Counted from the stretch's first letter, positions 41,669 to 53,460 are shown. The stretch is DNA of 64,000 nucleotides from an uncultured beta proteobacterium (GCA_902625535.1 CACOBT010000002.1:97497-161496), one strand, 5' to 3'. Notes: generated from the sequence alone by a model not told the origin. A program made the numbers and translations.

Positions 41669-43305
41669 AGTGTATCGCTGGCAAAATCAGCTAATCTCGA
41701 GCGTTCGCCGCGCTGTAAGGTAATGTGACCACCATGTCTCCAGCCTTTGAATTTGTCCACCACGTAGGACAATCCAGATGAGGACTCGGTTAAATATGGA
41801 GAATCGATTTGAGCGACATTGCCAAGACAAACAACCTTTGTGCCTGGTCCGGCCCGAGTGATAAGGGCCTTCATTTCTTTTGGTGTTAGATTCTGAGCTT
41901 CATCGATAATTAGAAATTTGCTCAGAAAAGTTCTTCCCCGCATGAAACTCAGTGATTTAATTCTTATTCTGCTTTTCATCAAATCTATGGCCGCTGATCG
42001 ACTCCAATCACCACCTCCTTCGACACCTCTGTTTAGCACCTCAAGGTTATCCTCCATCGCACCCATCCAGGGAATCATTTTTTCTTCCTCGGTTCCAGGT
42101 AAATAGCCAATATCATCTCCAAGGGGAACGGTGGCTCTGGTCATGATTATTTCGGAATAAGTCCTAGTTTCCAACGTTTGTGCGAGTCCTGCGGCTAAAG
42201 TAAGTAAAGTTTTTCCTGTTCCTGCTTGACCCAAGAGGGTCACAAAATCGACTTCAGGGTCTAATAGTAGGTTAAGGGCAAAATTTTGTTCCGGATTTCT
42301 CGAAGTAATGCCCCAAACGGAGTTCTTACTGTGCGAAAAATCTTTAAGGGTTTTTAAAAGGACAAAATCTTTGGCCACCTCTTCTACTCGAGCCGACAAA
42401 TTTTCTTCCTGATAATAAATAAACTGATTTAAATGTATCTTTTCCAAAAAACTTGAGGCGAAGCGGTAAAAAATGCTCCCCCCTTGTTGCCATGACTCTA
42501 AGGAATCTCCAATTTGCTCCCAAAATTGTTTGTCTAGTTTGGTCACACCACTGTAAAGAATGTCTGCATCGTCGATAACGCTGTCGTTATAATAATCCTC
42601 AGCTATGAGCATCAATGCAGTTGCTTTGATTCTTATGTTTATGTCCTTTGATACCAAAATCACTTCACGTCGTTTAAATTTGGTTTTTAGATGTTGAACC
42701 ACTGATAGAATTTGATTATCTGGTTTCTCGTCCCCAAACCCAAAATTCTTTTTTAGGTCCAAAGGCTCGGTTTGAAAATATAAGAACCCTGTTGAATCCG
42801 AATGTCCATTCAAGTTTAACGGTATGCCTTCATATAATTGGGGACGATCGCTCTTAGCAGACGTTTTAATTAATGAGTCAATCTCTCTGGTGGTCTGCCT
42901 CACATTTCGAGATACTTCTGACATACCTGTTTTATGCAAATCTAATTCTTCAAGGGTTACTAATGGTATATAAACATCGTGCTCCTGAAATCTAAACAAA
43001 CTAGTCGGATCGTGCATCAACACGTTCGTATCAAGCACAAAAAGTTTTTTTTCTTGTTTTGATTTAAAAGTATTTTCTTTTTTTGTTTTCACCAGTGTCT
43101 GGCGTTTTTTCGTTGGTTTTTTTGCTAGTGCAACAATTTTTTCTACATCAACCTGTTCTTGTTTTTTTATTTTAGAGAGACCTGAGGAACTACGTTTTCC
43201 TTTGATTGTTTTTGAACTCTTTCTTTCAGGTACCTTTTTAACAACTCCTCCCAATTTTATGGGAGCTTTGGGTAATGGCATAGCAATTTCCTCTGCGCTA
43301 AACAA
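41665..43305 (-). CDS. PIN-PhoH fusion ATPase (PhoH family)
   Basis: N-terminal PIN (LFVLDTNVLMHDPTSLFRF), PhoH ATPase GQAGTGKTLLTLAAGLAQ, FLIIDEAQNLTPKEMKALITRAGPGTKVV. Confidence 0.92.
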   Translation of the reverse strand: MFSAEEIAMPLPKAPIKLGGVVKKVPERKSSKTIKGKRSSSGLSKIKKQEQVDVEKIVALAKKPTKKRQTLVKTKKENTFKSKQEKKLFVLDTNVLMHDPTSLFRFQEHDVYIPLVTLEELDLHKTGMSEVSRNVRQTTREIDSLIKTSAKSDRPQLYEGIPLNLNGHSDSTGFLYFQTEPLDLKKNFGFGDEKPDNQILSVVQHLKTKFKRREVILVSKDINIRIKATALMLIAEDYYNDSVIDDADILYSGVTKLDKQFWEQIGDSLESWQQGGSIFYRFASSFLEKIHLNQFIYYQEENLSARVEEVAKDFVLLKTLKDFSHSKNSVWGITSRNPEQNFALNLLLDPEVDFVTLLGQAGTGKTLLTLAAGLAQTLETRTYSEIIMTRATVPLGDDIGYLPGTEEEKMIPWMGAMEDNLEVLNRGVEGGGDWSRSAAIDLMKSRIRIKSLSFMRGRTFLSKFLIIDEAQNLTPKEMKALITRAGPGTKVVCLGNVAQIDSPYLTESSSGLSYVVDKFKGWRHGGHITLQRGERSRLADFASDTL

Positions 43306-43786
43306 TCTTCGTTGTTTTTACGAAATTTATTACTTCGGATGGATTTTGTTCGGCAGAGACTTTGCGCCATTCTTTTACTAATTTCCCATGTTTGTCATAA
43401 AGAAAAGTACTCCGTTCAATCCCCCGCACGACCTTCCCGTACATATTTTTGTTTTTCAAAACATCAAATGTGGTACACAATTCTTCGCTCTCGTCGGAAA
43501 TTAGGTTGATTGATAACTGAAATTTAGTTGCGAATTTTAGATGAGATTTTATAGGGTCGCGGGACACGCCGACAATCTGAGTATTCATCTGTAAAAAATC
43601 ATTATGGTATTTTGTAAATAAAATTGCCTGCGAGGTACAACCTGGCGTGTTATCTTTCGGATAGAAAAAAATGACCAATTTATTACCTAAAAAATCAGTC
43701 AATTTCCCAGCCCCGAACAATGTGAGTATGTCTAAGTTTGGTAGCGTTTGAATAACCCCACCGTCCTGATTTTTATTATCGTGCAT
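43298..43786 (-). CDS. bcp: Bcp-type peroxiredoxin
   Basis: GNKLVIFFYPKDNTPGCTSQAILF...VVRGIERSTFLYDKHGKLVKEW. Confidence 0.9.
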   Translation of the reverse strand: MHDNKNQDGGVIQTLPNLDILTLFGAGKLTDFLGNKLVIFFYPKDNTPGCTSQAILFTKYHNDFLQMNTQIVGVSRDPIKSHLKFATKFQLSINLISDESEELCTTFDVLKNKNMYGKVVRGIERSTFLYDKHGKLVKEWRKVSAEQNPSEVINFVKTTKIV

Positions 43787-43787
43787 A

Positions 43788-44252
43788 TCATTTATCCTTG
43801 GAAAATTTGTCGAGTATTAACCCGGCTACCACTGAACGTCCCTCTGCAACAAGTAAATTAAAGGTTCGGCATGCGGCGTGCGTAGACATACAGTCAGCGG
43901 CTATACTCATTCTAGATCTATTACTGTTTAAAAATTCCAACGGGTTATTTCCAATTTTTCCTTTAAACTCAAGTAAGTCTGAATCTAACATGATTTGCGT
44001 AACCCCAGTACCTATCAAGACAACATCTGGTTGGTTTTTAAAGAGTTTGTCTACCTCAAGCTTCGATAACTGGGCAACATCCGTTATTTCCCACGGTATT
44101 GGTTCATTATCTGTTGATATAATGCAAGAATTTTCGATTAAAATTTTATTTACTTCAATGAACGTTTTACCATAGCTAGTTACTGAATACCTACCTCGGA
44201 TTATTTCTGGTTGTAGCCCTGAACTCATATTTGAAGTGTAAGTCAATATCAA
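43788..44252 (-). CDS. Mth938-like (DUF498) domain protein
   Basis: DVVLIGTGVTQIMLDSDLLEF...RMSIAADCMSTHAACRTFNLLVAEGRSVVAGLIL. Confidence 0.85.
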   Translation of the reverse strand: MILTYTSNMSSGLQPEIIRGRYSVTSYGKTFIEVNKILIENSCIISTDNEPIPWEITDVAQLSKLEVDKLFKNQPDVVLIGTGVTQIMLDSDLLEFKGKIGNNPLEFLNSNRSRMSIAADCMSTHAACRTFNLLVAEGRSVVAGLILDKFSKDK

Positions 44253-44286
44253 TTAATGTACCATAGACTTTTTTCTATTTGCTAGT

Positions 44287-45483
44287 ATGAAACAAAAAAT
44301 CTTTCCTAGAATATCGAGGTTACCCCCTTATGTTTTCTCTGTTATCGGTGAATTGAAAGTTAAAGCTCGTTTGGCTGGGGAGGATGTAGTGGATATGAGT
44401 ATGGGAAACCCGGATCAGCCTACCCCAAAGCATATTATTGACAAATTAAATGAGGTTTCGATGAGAGGTCATACGCATGGATATTCAGCGTCGAAAGGAA
44501 TTAAACGACTTCGCAATGCAATTTGTAATTGGTATCGACAGAGATACGGAGTAGAGTTAGATGAGGACTCTGAGTCAATAGTTACGATAGGCTCAAAAGA
44601 GGGACTCGCTCATTTAATGTTAGCAATTTTGGATAGGGGGGATACCGTTCTCGTCCCTAATCCAAGTTATCCGATTCACATTTATGGGGCAATAATAGCA
44701 GGTGCTGACGTAAGATCGGTACGCATGACAACTGGGGAAGAATTTTTTGAAGAATTGGAAAGGGCAATAAGAGAGTCGATTCCAAAGCCGAAAATGATGA
44801 TATTTGGATTTCCTAGTAACCCTACAGGGGAATGTGTCGATATTAAATTTTTCGAAAAAGTTGTTGCTTTAGCAAAACGCTTCGATATTTTAGTGGTACA
44901 TGATTTAGCTTATGCTGATGTTTGTTATGATAATTACCAGGCCCCTTCGATCATGCAGGTTAAGGGAGCAAAAGAGTGTGCAGTCGAGTTTTTTTCTATG
45001 AGCAAGTCCTATAATATGGCCGGATGGAGAGTAGGATTCATGGTGGGTAATGTTGATATGGTCTCTGCACTTGCGAAAATAAAAAGTTACTTCGATTATG
45101 GTACCTTCACTCCGATTCAGGTAGCTTCAGTAGTGGCACTTGAATCGAGTCCATGTATCGTGAAGAACATTTGTGAGCTATATCAGTGTCGGCGGGATAC
45201 GTTAGTAAATGGGCTAAATAGTATTGGATGGGAAAATGAATTACCTAAGGCTACGATGTATTTGTGGGCTAAGATCCCGTCAGCGTACAGATCTAAAGGT
45301 TCTCTTTATTTCGCTGAGAGGCTTTTAAAAGATGCCAAAGTTGCAGTATCTCCTGGGATCGGGTTTGGAGAGTATGGAGAAGGTCATGTGCGGTTTGCGT
45401 TAATAGAAAATAACCAGAGGATAAAGCAAGCGATTCGTGGAATTCGTGAGATGTTTAGAACAGACGGAATTTCAATAAAATAA
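44287..45483 (+). CDS. alaC: PLP-dependent alanine aminotransferase AlaC-like
   Basis: VDMSMGNPDQPTPKHIIDKL...FSMSKSYNMAGWRVGFMVGN. Confidence 0.92.
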   Translation: MKQKIFPRISRLPPYVFSVIGELKVKARLAGEDVVDMSMGNPDQPTPKHIIDKLNEVSMRGHTHGYSASKGIKRLRNAICNWYRQRYGVELDEDSESIVTIGSKEGLAHLMLAILDRGDTVLVPNPSYPIHIYGAIIAGADVRSVRMTTGEEFFEELERAIRESIPKPKMMIFGFPSNPTGECVDIKFFEKVVALAKRFDILVVHDLAYADVCYDNYQAPSIMQVKGAKECAVEFFSMSKSYNMAGWRVGFMVGNVDMVSALAKIKSYFDYGTFTPIQVASVVALESSPCIVKNICELYQCRRDTLVNGLNSIGWENELPKATMYLWAKIPSAYRSKGSLYFAERLLKDAKVAVSPGIGFGEYGEGHVRFALIENNQRIKQAIRGIREMFRTDGISIK

Positions 45484-45485
45484 TC

Positions 45486-46814
45486 TTGAGGAAGCAAATG
45501 ATGAGAAATATCAAAATCGGTTTGGCAGGATTTGGAACCGTTGGCAGAGGAACATGGGAATTATTAGAGCGAAATAAAGAAAAAGTTCAAAGGTCTGCAA
45601 AAACTAAAATTTCTGTTGTCGGCATAGCGGATCCCGACAAGAAGAAGTTCGACGGAGTTCAGATTAATTCTGAGTGTGAGATTTATTCCGATGCCTTTGA
45701 ATTATTAAAAAACGAATCGATAGAGATTGTAGTAGAGCTAATTGGCGGTGAGACTTTGGCGAAGGAGTTCGTTTTAGCCGCCATCAGAGAAAGGAAATTC
45801 GTAGTCACAGCAAATAAGGCGTTACTTGCGAAACATGGGAAAGAGATTTCTACTCTAGCGGAAGAAAATGGAGTGGAGGTTTTCTATGAAGCTGCAATTG
45901 CTGGCGGAATTCCGATTGTCAAGATTATCAATGAAGGCCTGGCGGCGAATGAAATTTTGTGGATTTCCGGAATAATAAATGGAACAACAAATTATATACT
46001 ATCGGAAATGGACAAAAGAGGTTTGGCATTTGATGAAGCGTTGGATGAAGCAAAATCTCAAGGGTATGCAGAACAAGACCCGACTCTTGATGTAGACGGT
46101 CATGATTCTGCGCATAAGATATTTTTACTAGCTTCATTAGCATTTGGGATAAATTTTGAATTTAATGCAGTCCCAACACGTGGAATCCGAGGTATTGATG
46201 TTAAGGATGTTAGCTTCGCAAGGGAATTCGGTTACCAGATAAAATTATTAGCCTTCGCAAGAGTCGAAAACTCAGCAATAGAAGTATCGGTTGAACCAAC
46301 CCTGATCCCAGCTAATATTTTGATGGCAAATGTTGATGGGCCAATGAATGCTGTTTCAGTTGAGGGAAACTTTGTTGGACATACGCTCTATTATGGTCAG
46401 GGAGCAGGTTCACACCCGACGGCAAGTGCTGTCGTTGCTGACATCATAGAAGTGTGTGGATCGTTCTTCAGAAACAATGGTCAGGGCGCGGGAAAGTTCA
46501 ATACTGGAAAAAGAAACCACGAATATGCAAACCACAAAATGACGAAAAAAGAGGAGGTTATGTCCGGACACTACATAAGGTTAAAGGTCTCAGATAAACC
46601 GGGTGTTTTATCTGAAGTCACCGGGGTATTGGCAAGTAAAAATGTATCAATTAATCGCTTCTTTCAAAAAAACAGTGAAAACTCTGATGCTGAAATAATC
46701 GTGTTAACCCACAGGTGTAACTACGGAAAGATCATTGAGTGTCTTAACATGCTAAAAAATTTAGAAGACGTAAAAGGTGATCCCGTGATATTCCGTGTTG
46801 AAGAAAAAGCATGA
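45486..46814 (+). CDS. hom: homoserine dehydrogenase
   Basis: KIGLAGFGTVGRGTWELL...AAIAGGIPIVKIINEGLAANEI...INGTTNYILSEM, C-terminal ACT. Confidence 0.96.
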   Translation: MRKQMMRNIKIGLAGFGTVGRGTWELLERNKEKVQRSAKTKISVVGIADPDKKKFDGVQINSECEIYSDAFELLKNESIEIVVELIGGETLAKEFVLAAIRERKFVVTANKALLAKHGKEISTLAEENGVEVFYEAAIAGGIPIVKIINEGLAANEILWISGIINGTTNYILSEMDKRGLAFDEALDEAKSQGYAEQDPTLDVDGHDSAHKIFLLASLAFGINFEFNAVPTRGIRGIDVKDVSFAREFGYQIKLLAFARVENSAIEVSVEPTLIPANILMANVDGPMNAVSVEGNFVGHTLYYGQGAGSHPTASAVVADIIEVCGSFFRNNGQGAGKFNTGKRNHEYANHKMTKKEEVMSGHYIRLKVSDKPGVLSEVTGVLASKNVSINRFFQKNSENSDAEIIVLTHRCNYGKIIECLNMLKNLEDVKGDPVIFRVEEKA

Positions 46815-48247
46815 TTGAGTATGAATCTACCAGAGGGAGAGCGTCGGGAACATTTACTGACGCTATTTTAGAAGGACTGGCATCGGATGGAGGGCTTTTA
46901 GTGCCCAAAAATTATGAGATGATTTCTAAAGAACGCCTCGCGGAATGGCAGGATCTCTCTTATCCAGATTTAGCTTGCGAGGTAATTGCCTGTTTTGCAA
47001 CTGATTTGAGCAAAGATAGAGTCCGCGAAATGTGTCATGAGGTTTATACAAAGTCAAAATTTGGTAAAGATATTGTCAGCGTTAAAACAGTAAATTTGAA
47101 TCGGAAAGGGGGGTTGTATATCCTCGGTGTTTCTAACGGTCCTACACTTGCATTTAAGGACATGGCTATGCAGTTCCTAGGAAAGCTATTTGACGAAATT
47201 CTGAGGGAACGTGGGTTAAAACTAAATATACTAGGAGCAACCTCGGGGGATACTGGAAGTGCAGCGGAGTATGCGATGATGGGACGGGGTTCAATTTCGG
47301 TTTTCATGCTATCTCCTAAAGACAGAATGAGTGAGTTTCAAAAAAGTCAAATGTATAGTTTAAGGGAAAAAAACATTCATAATATCGTTGTGCCGGGTTC
47401 CTTTGACAATTGTCAAGACCTTGTAAAAGATATTTCGAATGATTTACGATTCAAAAAAACATACTCTATCGGTTCGGTTAATTCTATTAATTGGGGTAGG
47501 ATATCAGCACAAGTTGTTTATTATTTTTTTGGATATTTTAGAGTTTTACAAAAAGCAAATAAGAGTTTAATGCATCCAGTTTCTTTTGCAGTTCCCTCGG
47601 GAAATTTTGGAAATATTCTTTCGGGTTTTGTAGCAAAGGAAATGGGTTTACCAATAAAAAACTTAGTTTTAGCAACCAACGAAAATAATATTCTCGACGA
47701 TTTTTTCAAAAGTGGTGTATACCGAGTTAGAAATCCAAAAGAAACTTTAATAACATCTTCTCCTTCCATGGATATTTCGAAAGCTTCAAATTTCGAACGA
47801 TTTATTTACGAGATAAGTGATCGTGACAGTAATTATGTTTCTTTCTTATGGAATGAGCTAACAGAAAAACAATCGTTTACTATTGATAAAAATAAATTTC
47901 AAAAACTGATAAAGGAGAGCGGGATTGTTTCGGGTTCCTCAAACCATAATAATCGGATTAATACGATAAGAAAAATATACGAATTAAATGAATTGGTCAT
48001 TGATCCACACACTGCTGATGGTATCTACATAGGGGACAAATATCTTGAAGAGAATTGTCCCATGATATGTTTGGAAACAGCTTTGCCTACGAAGTTTGAA
48101 GAAACTGTTCAAGAGGCGCTTGGTTTTGTGCCAGAAAGAATAGATTGTTTTAAAAATATCGAAGAAAGAGCGAGAAGATTTTACGAAACTGACGGAACAA
48201 TTTCCGATTTAAAAAATTACATAATCAAAAATGCAGACATTAATTGA
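46811..48247 (+). CDS. thrC: threonine synthase
   Basis: YESTRGRASGTFTDAILEGLASDGGLLVPK...NGPTLAFKDMAMQFLGKL...ATSGDTGSAAEYAM. Confidence 0.95.
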   Translation: MIEYESTRGRASGTFTDAILEGLASDGGLLVPKNYEMISKERLAEWQDLSYPDLACEVIACFATDLSKDRVREMCHEVYTKSKFGKDIVSVKTVNLNRKGGLYILGVSNGPTLAFKDMAMQFLGKLFDEILRERGLKLNILGATSGDTGSAAEYAMMGRGSISVFMLSPKDRMSEFQKSQMYSLREKNIHNIVVPGSFDNCQDLVKDISNDLRFKKTYSIGSVNSINWGRISAQVVYYFFGYFRVLQKANKSLMHPVSFAVPSGNFGNILSGFVAKEMGLPIKNLVLATNENNILDDFFKSGVYRVRNPKETLITSSPSMDISKASNFERFIYEISDRDSNYVSFLWNELTEKQSFTIDKNKFQKLIKESGIVSGSSNHNNRINTIRKIYELNELVIDPHTADGIYIGDKYLEENCPMICLETALPTKFEETVQEALGFVPERIDCFKNIEERARRFYETDGTISDLKNYIIKNADIN

Positions 48248-49431
48248 ATTTGATCAAGCATTGACTGAATTGTTAGCATCGACAATGCGCGAACCAACAA
48301 AAATTACCGTTGCCCTCTCGTCTTGTGCAGGTCGTATTTTAGCAGAGGATGTCACCTCGTTGATAGACATTCCAGGGTTTAACAACAGTCAGGTGGATGG
48401 CTACGCAGCTCGATCCGACGAAGTTAAAAGGGGGAAAGAGTTTGAAATCTCGCAAAGAATTCCGGCAGGCTCACGTCCAACTAGTTTGAAAAAAAATACG
48501 GTGGCAAGAATTTTTACCGGAGCAGAGCCGCCCGAAGGGTCCGACTGTATCGTTATGCAAGAGGATACAAAGCTAATCGGTGATCAAAAAATACAATTTT
48601 TAAAAACGGCAGATATCGGAGAAAACATACGACGCAGAGCTTGCGATCTAAAAACTGGACAACTGTTTTTTAACAAAGGAAGACAATTGTCACCTGCTGA
48701 TATAGGTCTTTGTGCATCTGTAGGTAAAGTTTCTCTGCAGGTTTTTGAAAAAATTACCGTAGGTGTTTTTTCGACTGGTGACGAGCTCAGACAACCTGGG
48801 GAAAAGTTAGAGCGCGGCCAGCTTTTTGATAGTAACAGACCCATGATTATCAACTGTGTCAAAAACTTGGGGCTAAATTGTATTGATTTTGGTTCACTAC
48901 CTGACAGATTAGATACAACAATTTCAGCCATTGAGAGTGCGAGAAAAAAAGTGGATGCATTAATTACTTGCGGAGGTGTTTCTGTTGGAGAAGAGGATCA
49001 TTTAAGGACTGCTGTGGAACAACTAGGTGACCTTAAGCTGTGGAAAATCAATATGAAACCTGGAAAACCTTTTGCATTTGGGAATTTGGGGAAAAGCGCT
49101 TATCTAGGACTTCCTGGCAATCCAGTATCCGCATGGGTGACATTCTCCTTATTGTGTCGTCCTTTTCTTTTAAAATTAAGTGGGGTGAACGACCCGAAGC
49201 CTGTCTTAATTAAGGCTCAAATAGGCTCTAATTACGAAAATTTGACCTCAAGAAGGGAGTTTTTGAGGGTTAATGTCAATTCGGGGGGGCATGGTCAATA
49301 TATATGAAAGGCAGAACTCTCAGATATTATCTTCAATATGTTTTTGTGACGGATTAGTTGAAGTAGAACCATATCAATCATTGAACGTGGGTGACTTAGT
49401 AAACTTTTATAACTTTTCGTCAATTGGATAG
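48231..49431 (+). pseudogene. moeA: molybdopterin molybdenumtransferase MoeA, interrupted by a single-base frameshift in a G7 tract (or a sequencing artefact)
   Basis: Frame 0 covers 48231-49307 (IDIPGFNNSQVDGYAARSDE, IFTGAEPPEGSDCIVMQED, GLPGNPVSAWVTFSLLCRP). Removing one G from 49283-49289 restores ...NSGGMVNIYERQNSQILSSICFCDGLVEVEPYQSLNVGDLVNFYNFSSIG*, matching the expected MoeA C-terminus and ending just before moaD. Confidence 0.85.
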
Positions 49432-49438
49432 ATCCACT

Positions 49439-49693
49439 ATGCGTTTTAAAATTTTCTTTTTTGCGGAGCTTAGGGTGAAAATGGGGACAGAGTTTATTGA
49501 AGAAAATTTTGATGATGTCAGAAATGTTCATGAATTGCAAAAAAGACTTGAAGAAAAATACGAAACATTGAGGGGCTGTTTTCTGGAGGGCAAAGTAATT
49601 AAAATAGCAGTCAATCATGAATATTGCGGTTTGAATACTGCATTGAGGGATGGTGATGAAGTTGCTTTTTTCCCCCCTGTTACTGGCGGTTAA
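49439..49693 (+). CDS. moaD: molybdopterin synthase sulfur carrier subunit MoaD
   Basis: MRFKIFFFAELRVKMG...LRDGDEVAFFPPVTGG C-terminal GG. Confidence 0.95.
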   Translation: MRFKIFFFAELRVKMGTEFIEENFDDVRNVHELQKRLEEKYETLRGCFLEGKVIKIAVNHEYCGLNTALRDGDEVAFFPPVTGG

Positions 49694-49711
49694 AATTTAA
49701 GAAGAGATTAA

Positions 49712-50188
49712 ATGGGTCAACATATTCTAGTTAAAGTTCAAGAAAAAAACTTTGATGTTAAAACTTTAATTGAAAATTTAACAAAATCGTCTGAGCAAGA
49801 AAATGAGATCGGTGCAATTGCGACTTTTATCGGAAGGGTTAGACGTAATCAAGAAGCGGGTTTAGTTGACGAACTATTTTTGGAACACTATCCGGTTATG
49901 ACAGAAAAAAAAATTGAAAAAATTGCTCATGATGCGTTTGAAAAGTTCCAAATCAATGGATGCACAGTCGTACATAGAATAGGAAACCTGACACCTGGCG
50001 AGTTGATCGTTTTTGTCGGTGTCTCCAGTAGGCACAGGAAAGAGGCATTTGAGGCATGTTCTTATGTAATGGATTTTTTAAAGACGGAGGCACCTTTTTG
50101 GAAAAAAGAAACTAGTGCTGGCGGAGAAAGATGGGTTAAAACAAGGGAAGAGGATTATATTGCCAGAGACAAATGGTCAGAAAAATAA
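49712..50188 (+). CDS. moaE: molybdopterin synthase catalytic subunit MoaE
   Basis: GAIATFIGRVRRNQ...LFLEHYPVMTEKKIEKIA...HRIGNLTPGELIVFVGVSSRHRKEAFEACSYVMDFLKTEAPFWKKE. Confidence 0.96.
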   Translation: MGQHILVKVQEKNFDVKTLIENLTKSSEQENEIGAIATFIGRVRRNQEAGLVDELFLEHYPVMTEKKIEKIAHDAFEKFQINGCTVVHRIGNLTPGELIVFVGVSSRHRKEAFEACSYVMDFLKTEAPFWKKETSAGGERWVKTREEDYIARDKWSEK

Positions 50189-50224
50189 CTTGAAAAATAA
50201 AATTCAATCTCAATTTAAATAAGT

Positions 50225-52840
50225 ATGAGATTAGATAAATTAACAACCTCGTTTCAACAGGCTTTGGGCGACGCACAAAGTATTGCTATTGGAAAAGATA
50301 ATGCTGGTTTGGATCCCTTACACTTGCTTCTTGCGTTAATTGGCGAAGACGAGTTCGGCGCTAAATCGCTAATGCTTCGCTCCGGAGGAAATGTTAACAA
50401 GCTGTCTCAACTTGTTAATGAGGCTGTTGAGAAATTACCAAAGCTTAGTAATCCAAACGGGGAATTGAGTGCAAGTTCAGACTTACAAAGAGTCTTTAAT
50501 TTGACAGACAAAGAAGCGCAAAAAAGGGGGGACGAATTTATAGCAAGCGATCTTTTCTTATATGTTTTAAGCGAGGACAAATGCACTGCAGGGAAACTCA
50601 TGCAGCAAACAGGTCTGTCAAAAAATAACATAGGGGCGACTCTTGACATCGTTAGGGGAGGGAAATCTCAAAATTCCCCGGAACAAAAGCAAGATAGTGA
50701 TGACATCAAAAAATACATGATTGATGTTACCGAGAAAGCGGAAACGGGTAGATTGGATCCAGTTATCGGCAGAGATGACGAGATAAGAAGATGCATTCAG
50801 ATTTTGCAAAGGAGGACCAAAAACAATCCAGTTCTCATAGGTGAACCAGGAGTTGGGAAGACAGCTATTGTTGAGGGATTAGCGCAAAGAATTCAAAATC
50901 TTGAAGTACCCGAAGGATTGAAAGGAAAAAGAGTGTTAGCACTAGATCTTGCCGCCTTGTTGGCAGGAGCCAAGTTTAGGGGAGAATTTGAGGAGAGACT
51001 AAAGTCAGTTCTTAAAAGCTTATCCAAGATGTCCGAGAATTCAGAGGCAGGTCATCCAATAGTGTTTATTGATGAGCTTCACACAATGGTTGGAGCGGGA
51101 AAAAGTGACGGAGCTTTGGACGCAGGAAATATGCTCAAACCGGCGTTATCGAGAGGAGAATTACATTGCATAGGGGCAACAACTCTCGACGAATATCGCA
51201 AGTATATTGAAAAAGATGCTGCTTTGGAGAGGCGTTTTCAAAAAGTTATAGTTGGTGAACCCAGTGTAGAGGCCACGGTAGCAATATTACGCGGTTTACA
51301 AGAGAAGTACGAATTACATCATGGTGTTGATATAACAGACCCTGCCATTGTTGCTGCAGCCGAGCTTTCGAATCGTTACATTAGCGATCGTTTTTTACCC
51401 GATAAAGCTATCGACCTAATTGATGAGGCTGCGAGCAAAGTAAAAATTGAAATAGATTCAAAACCCGAGGCTATCGATGTGATAGATAGAAAGATGATTC
51501 AGCTAAAAATAGAGAGAGAAGCTGTGAAAAAGGAAAAAGACGCTGCATCCGTCAAAAGGTTAAAGATCATTGAGGAAGACATTAGTAAATTGACAAGAGA
51601 TTTATCGAATCTTGAGGAAATTTGGAGAAATGAAAAGGCTGATGTTCAAGGCTCTACGGATATAAAAGAAAAGATCGAAAAAATAAAACTCGAAATAGAG
51701 AAAGCTACACGGCAAGGAGATTGGCAAAGAGTGTCGGAGTTGCAGTATGGGGAATTACCGATTCTAGAAAATCATTTGAAAATGCTGGATGAGTCTAAAG
51801 GAAAAGATACCGGAAAAAATGAAAATAAACTAAAGCTACTGCGCACAGAGGTAGGTGTCGAAGAAATAGCTGAGGTTGTCTCAAGAGCTACTGGAATTCC
51901 GATTTCAAAAATGATGGAAGGGGAGAAAGAAAAACTACTTAAAATGGAAAATCTTCTTCATAAAAGAATCGTGGGTCAAGAGGAAGCCGTAAATTTAGTT
52001 TGCGATACAATTCGTCGTTCAAGGGCTGGACTTGCTGATCCCGGGAAGCCTTGTGGCTCGTTTTTATTTTTAGGACCGACTGGTGTAGGAAAAACCGAGC
52101 TCTGCAAAGCGTTAGCTGGATTTTTGTTTGATTCTGAGACTCATTTGGTTAGGGTCGATATGAGTGAGTATATGGAGAAACACTCCGTAGCTAAACTTGT
52201 TGGTGCTCCTCCAGGTTATGTCGGTTATGATCAAGGTGGTTCTTTGACCGAGGCGGTGCGTAGGCAACCGTATTGCGTTATTTTATTTGACGAGATTGAA
52301 AAGGCTCATCCCGATGTTTTTAACCTTTTGCTTCAGGTTTTGGATGATGGAAGACTTACTGATAGTCAGGGTCGTACCGTTAATTTTAAGAACACAATAA
52401 TAGTTATGACGTCAAATCTGGGAAGCTCCGAGATTCAAAGTTTTGGTGAAAAAATCGACGCTACGGAGAAACAGATTCTAAAAGCAGAGCTTTTAAAAAC
52501 TTTCAGGCCGGAATTCGTCAATCGTATCGATGAAATAGTAATTTTTCACGGACTTTCGCGTGATCAAATTAAAGAAATAGCCAAAACTCAGTTGAAAATC
52601 TTAGAAAAAAGACTAGAGGCTCGCGATATAGCTATTGATCTTAACCCGAGTGTACTTGATTTCCTAGTTTCAAAAGGATTTGAGCCTGCATTTGGGGCGA
52701 GGCCACTGAAAAGAGCCGTGCAGACATTCATTGAAAACCCTTTAGCAAAAATGGTACTCAAAGGCGAAATTTGCTCTGGAGACTCAGTCCCTATCGAAGC
52801 GAAAAATGGAGAGATAAGTTTTAAGAGGTCGATTCATTAA
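50225..52840 (+). CDS. clpB: ATP-dependent disaggregase ClpB
   Basis: [26 protein letters not shown], two AAA modules ([37 protein letters not shown]), coiled-coil middle domain. Confidence 0.97.
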   Translation: MRLDKLTTSFQQALGDAQSIAIGKDNAGLDPLHLLLALIGEDEFGAKSLMLRSGGNVNKLSQLVNEAVEKLPKLSNPNGELSASSDLQRVFNLTDKEAQKRGDEFIASDLFLYVLSEDKCTAGKLMQQTGLSKNNIGATLDIVRGGKSQNSPEQKQDSDDIKKYMIDVTEKAETGRLDPVIGRDDEIRRCIQILQRRTKNNPVLIGEPGVGKTAIVEGLAQRIQNLEVPEGLKGKRVLALDLAALLAGAKFRGEFEERLKSVLKSLSKMSENSEAGHPIVFIDELHTMVGAGKSDGALDAGNMLKPALSRGELHCIGATTLDEYRKYIEKDAALERRFQKVIVGEPSVEATVAILRGLQEKYELHHGVDITDPAIVAAAELSNRYISDRFLPDKAIDLIDEAASKVKIEIDSKPEAIDVIDRKMIQLKIEREAVKKEKDAASVKRLKIIEEDISKLTRDLSNLEEIWRNEKADVQGSTDIKEKIEKIKLEIEKATRQGDWQRVSELQYGELPILENHLKMLDESKGKDTGKNENKLKLLRTEVGVEEIAEVVSRATGIPISKMMEGEKEKLLKMENLLHKRIVGQEEAVNLVCDTIRRSRAGLADPGKPCGSFLFLGPTGVGKTELCKALAGFLFDSETHLVRVDMSEYMEKHSVAKLVGAPPGYVGYDQGGSLTEAVRRQPYCVILFDEIEKAHPDVFNLLLQVLDDGRLTDSQGRTVNFKNTIIVMTSNLGSSEIQSFGEKIDATEKQILKAELLKTFRPEFVNRIDEIVIFHGLSRDQIKEIAKTQLKILEKRLEARDIAIDLNPSVLDFLVSKGFEPAFGARPLKRAVQTFIENPLAKMVLKGEICSGDSVPIEAKNGEISFKRSIH

Positions 52841-53300
52841 CTTTTTGTATTAGAACTGTACCAGACAGAAGATCTTGCGGGCACAAACTGTCCTTTCTGA
52901 GGATAGCGACTACGAGCCAAAGCCCAGTTACTATGGCAGGCACCGCTATTGAAAATCGAATCAAAGCGCTGCCGATTGTTACGGGACTACCTGAGGCTGA
53001 GACCACGCTCAAATTCAAAGTTTTCATGGGTAGCGTAACCCGGTTATTGCTCCAGCCCCAAACAAAGTATCCTGCTGTTAAGACAAGAACCAGTGATTGA
53101 ACAAAAAATGGATGCAATGCGCCTTCGGAACCGTCGCCAAAAATATTGGCCTTAATTAGGGAGCAAATAAGTATTGAGAAGAATATGGGTCCGATTAGAA
53201 GAATGCCCTCGTATACCATCACCATGAATCTAATCCAGGTCGATGCCGTCTTGAACTTTTTGTCATAATTTTTCAAAATAGGGTTTTCCTTTCGACGCAC
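52821..53300 (-). CDS. RDD family membrane protein
   Basis: [26 protein letters not shown]...[15 protein letters not shown]. Confidence 0.8.
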   Translation of the reverse strand: MRRKENPILKNYDKKFKTASTWIRFMVMVYEGILLIGPIFFSILICSLIKANIFGDGSEGALHPFFVQSLVLVLTAGYFVWGWSNNRVTLPMKTLNLSVVSASGSPVTIGSALIRFSIAVPAIVTGLWLVVAILRKDSLCPQDLLSGTVLIQKVNESTS

Positions 53301-53460
53301 AAAAACATGTTCACTGGTTAGTAAACATGATATATTAACGGATTAATTACAAGAAACATACTGGAGCTTACTCAAAAGGCAAGTGGAAGGTAAGTCTTTC
53401 GGCTCAAAGGTCAGTCAGCATACGGTGGCTGAACACTGGGGATTGGATAGGGCTAGGTAT

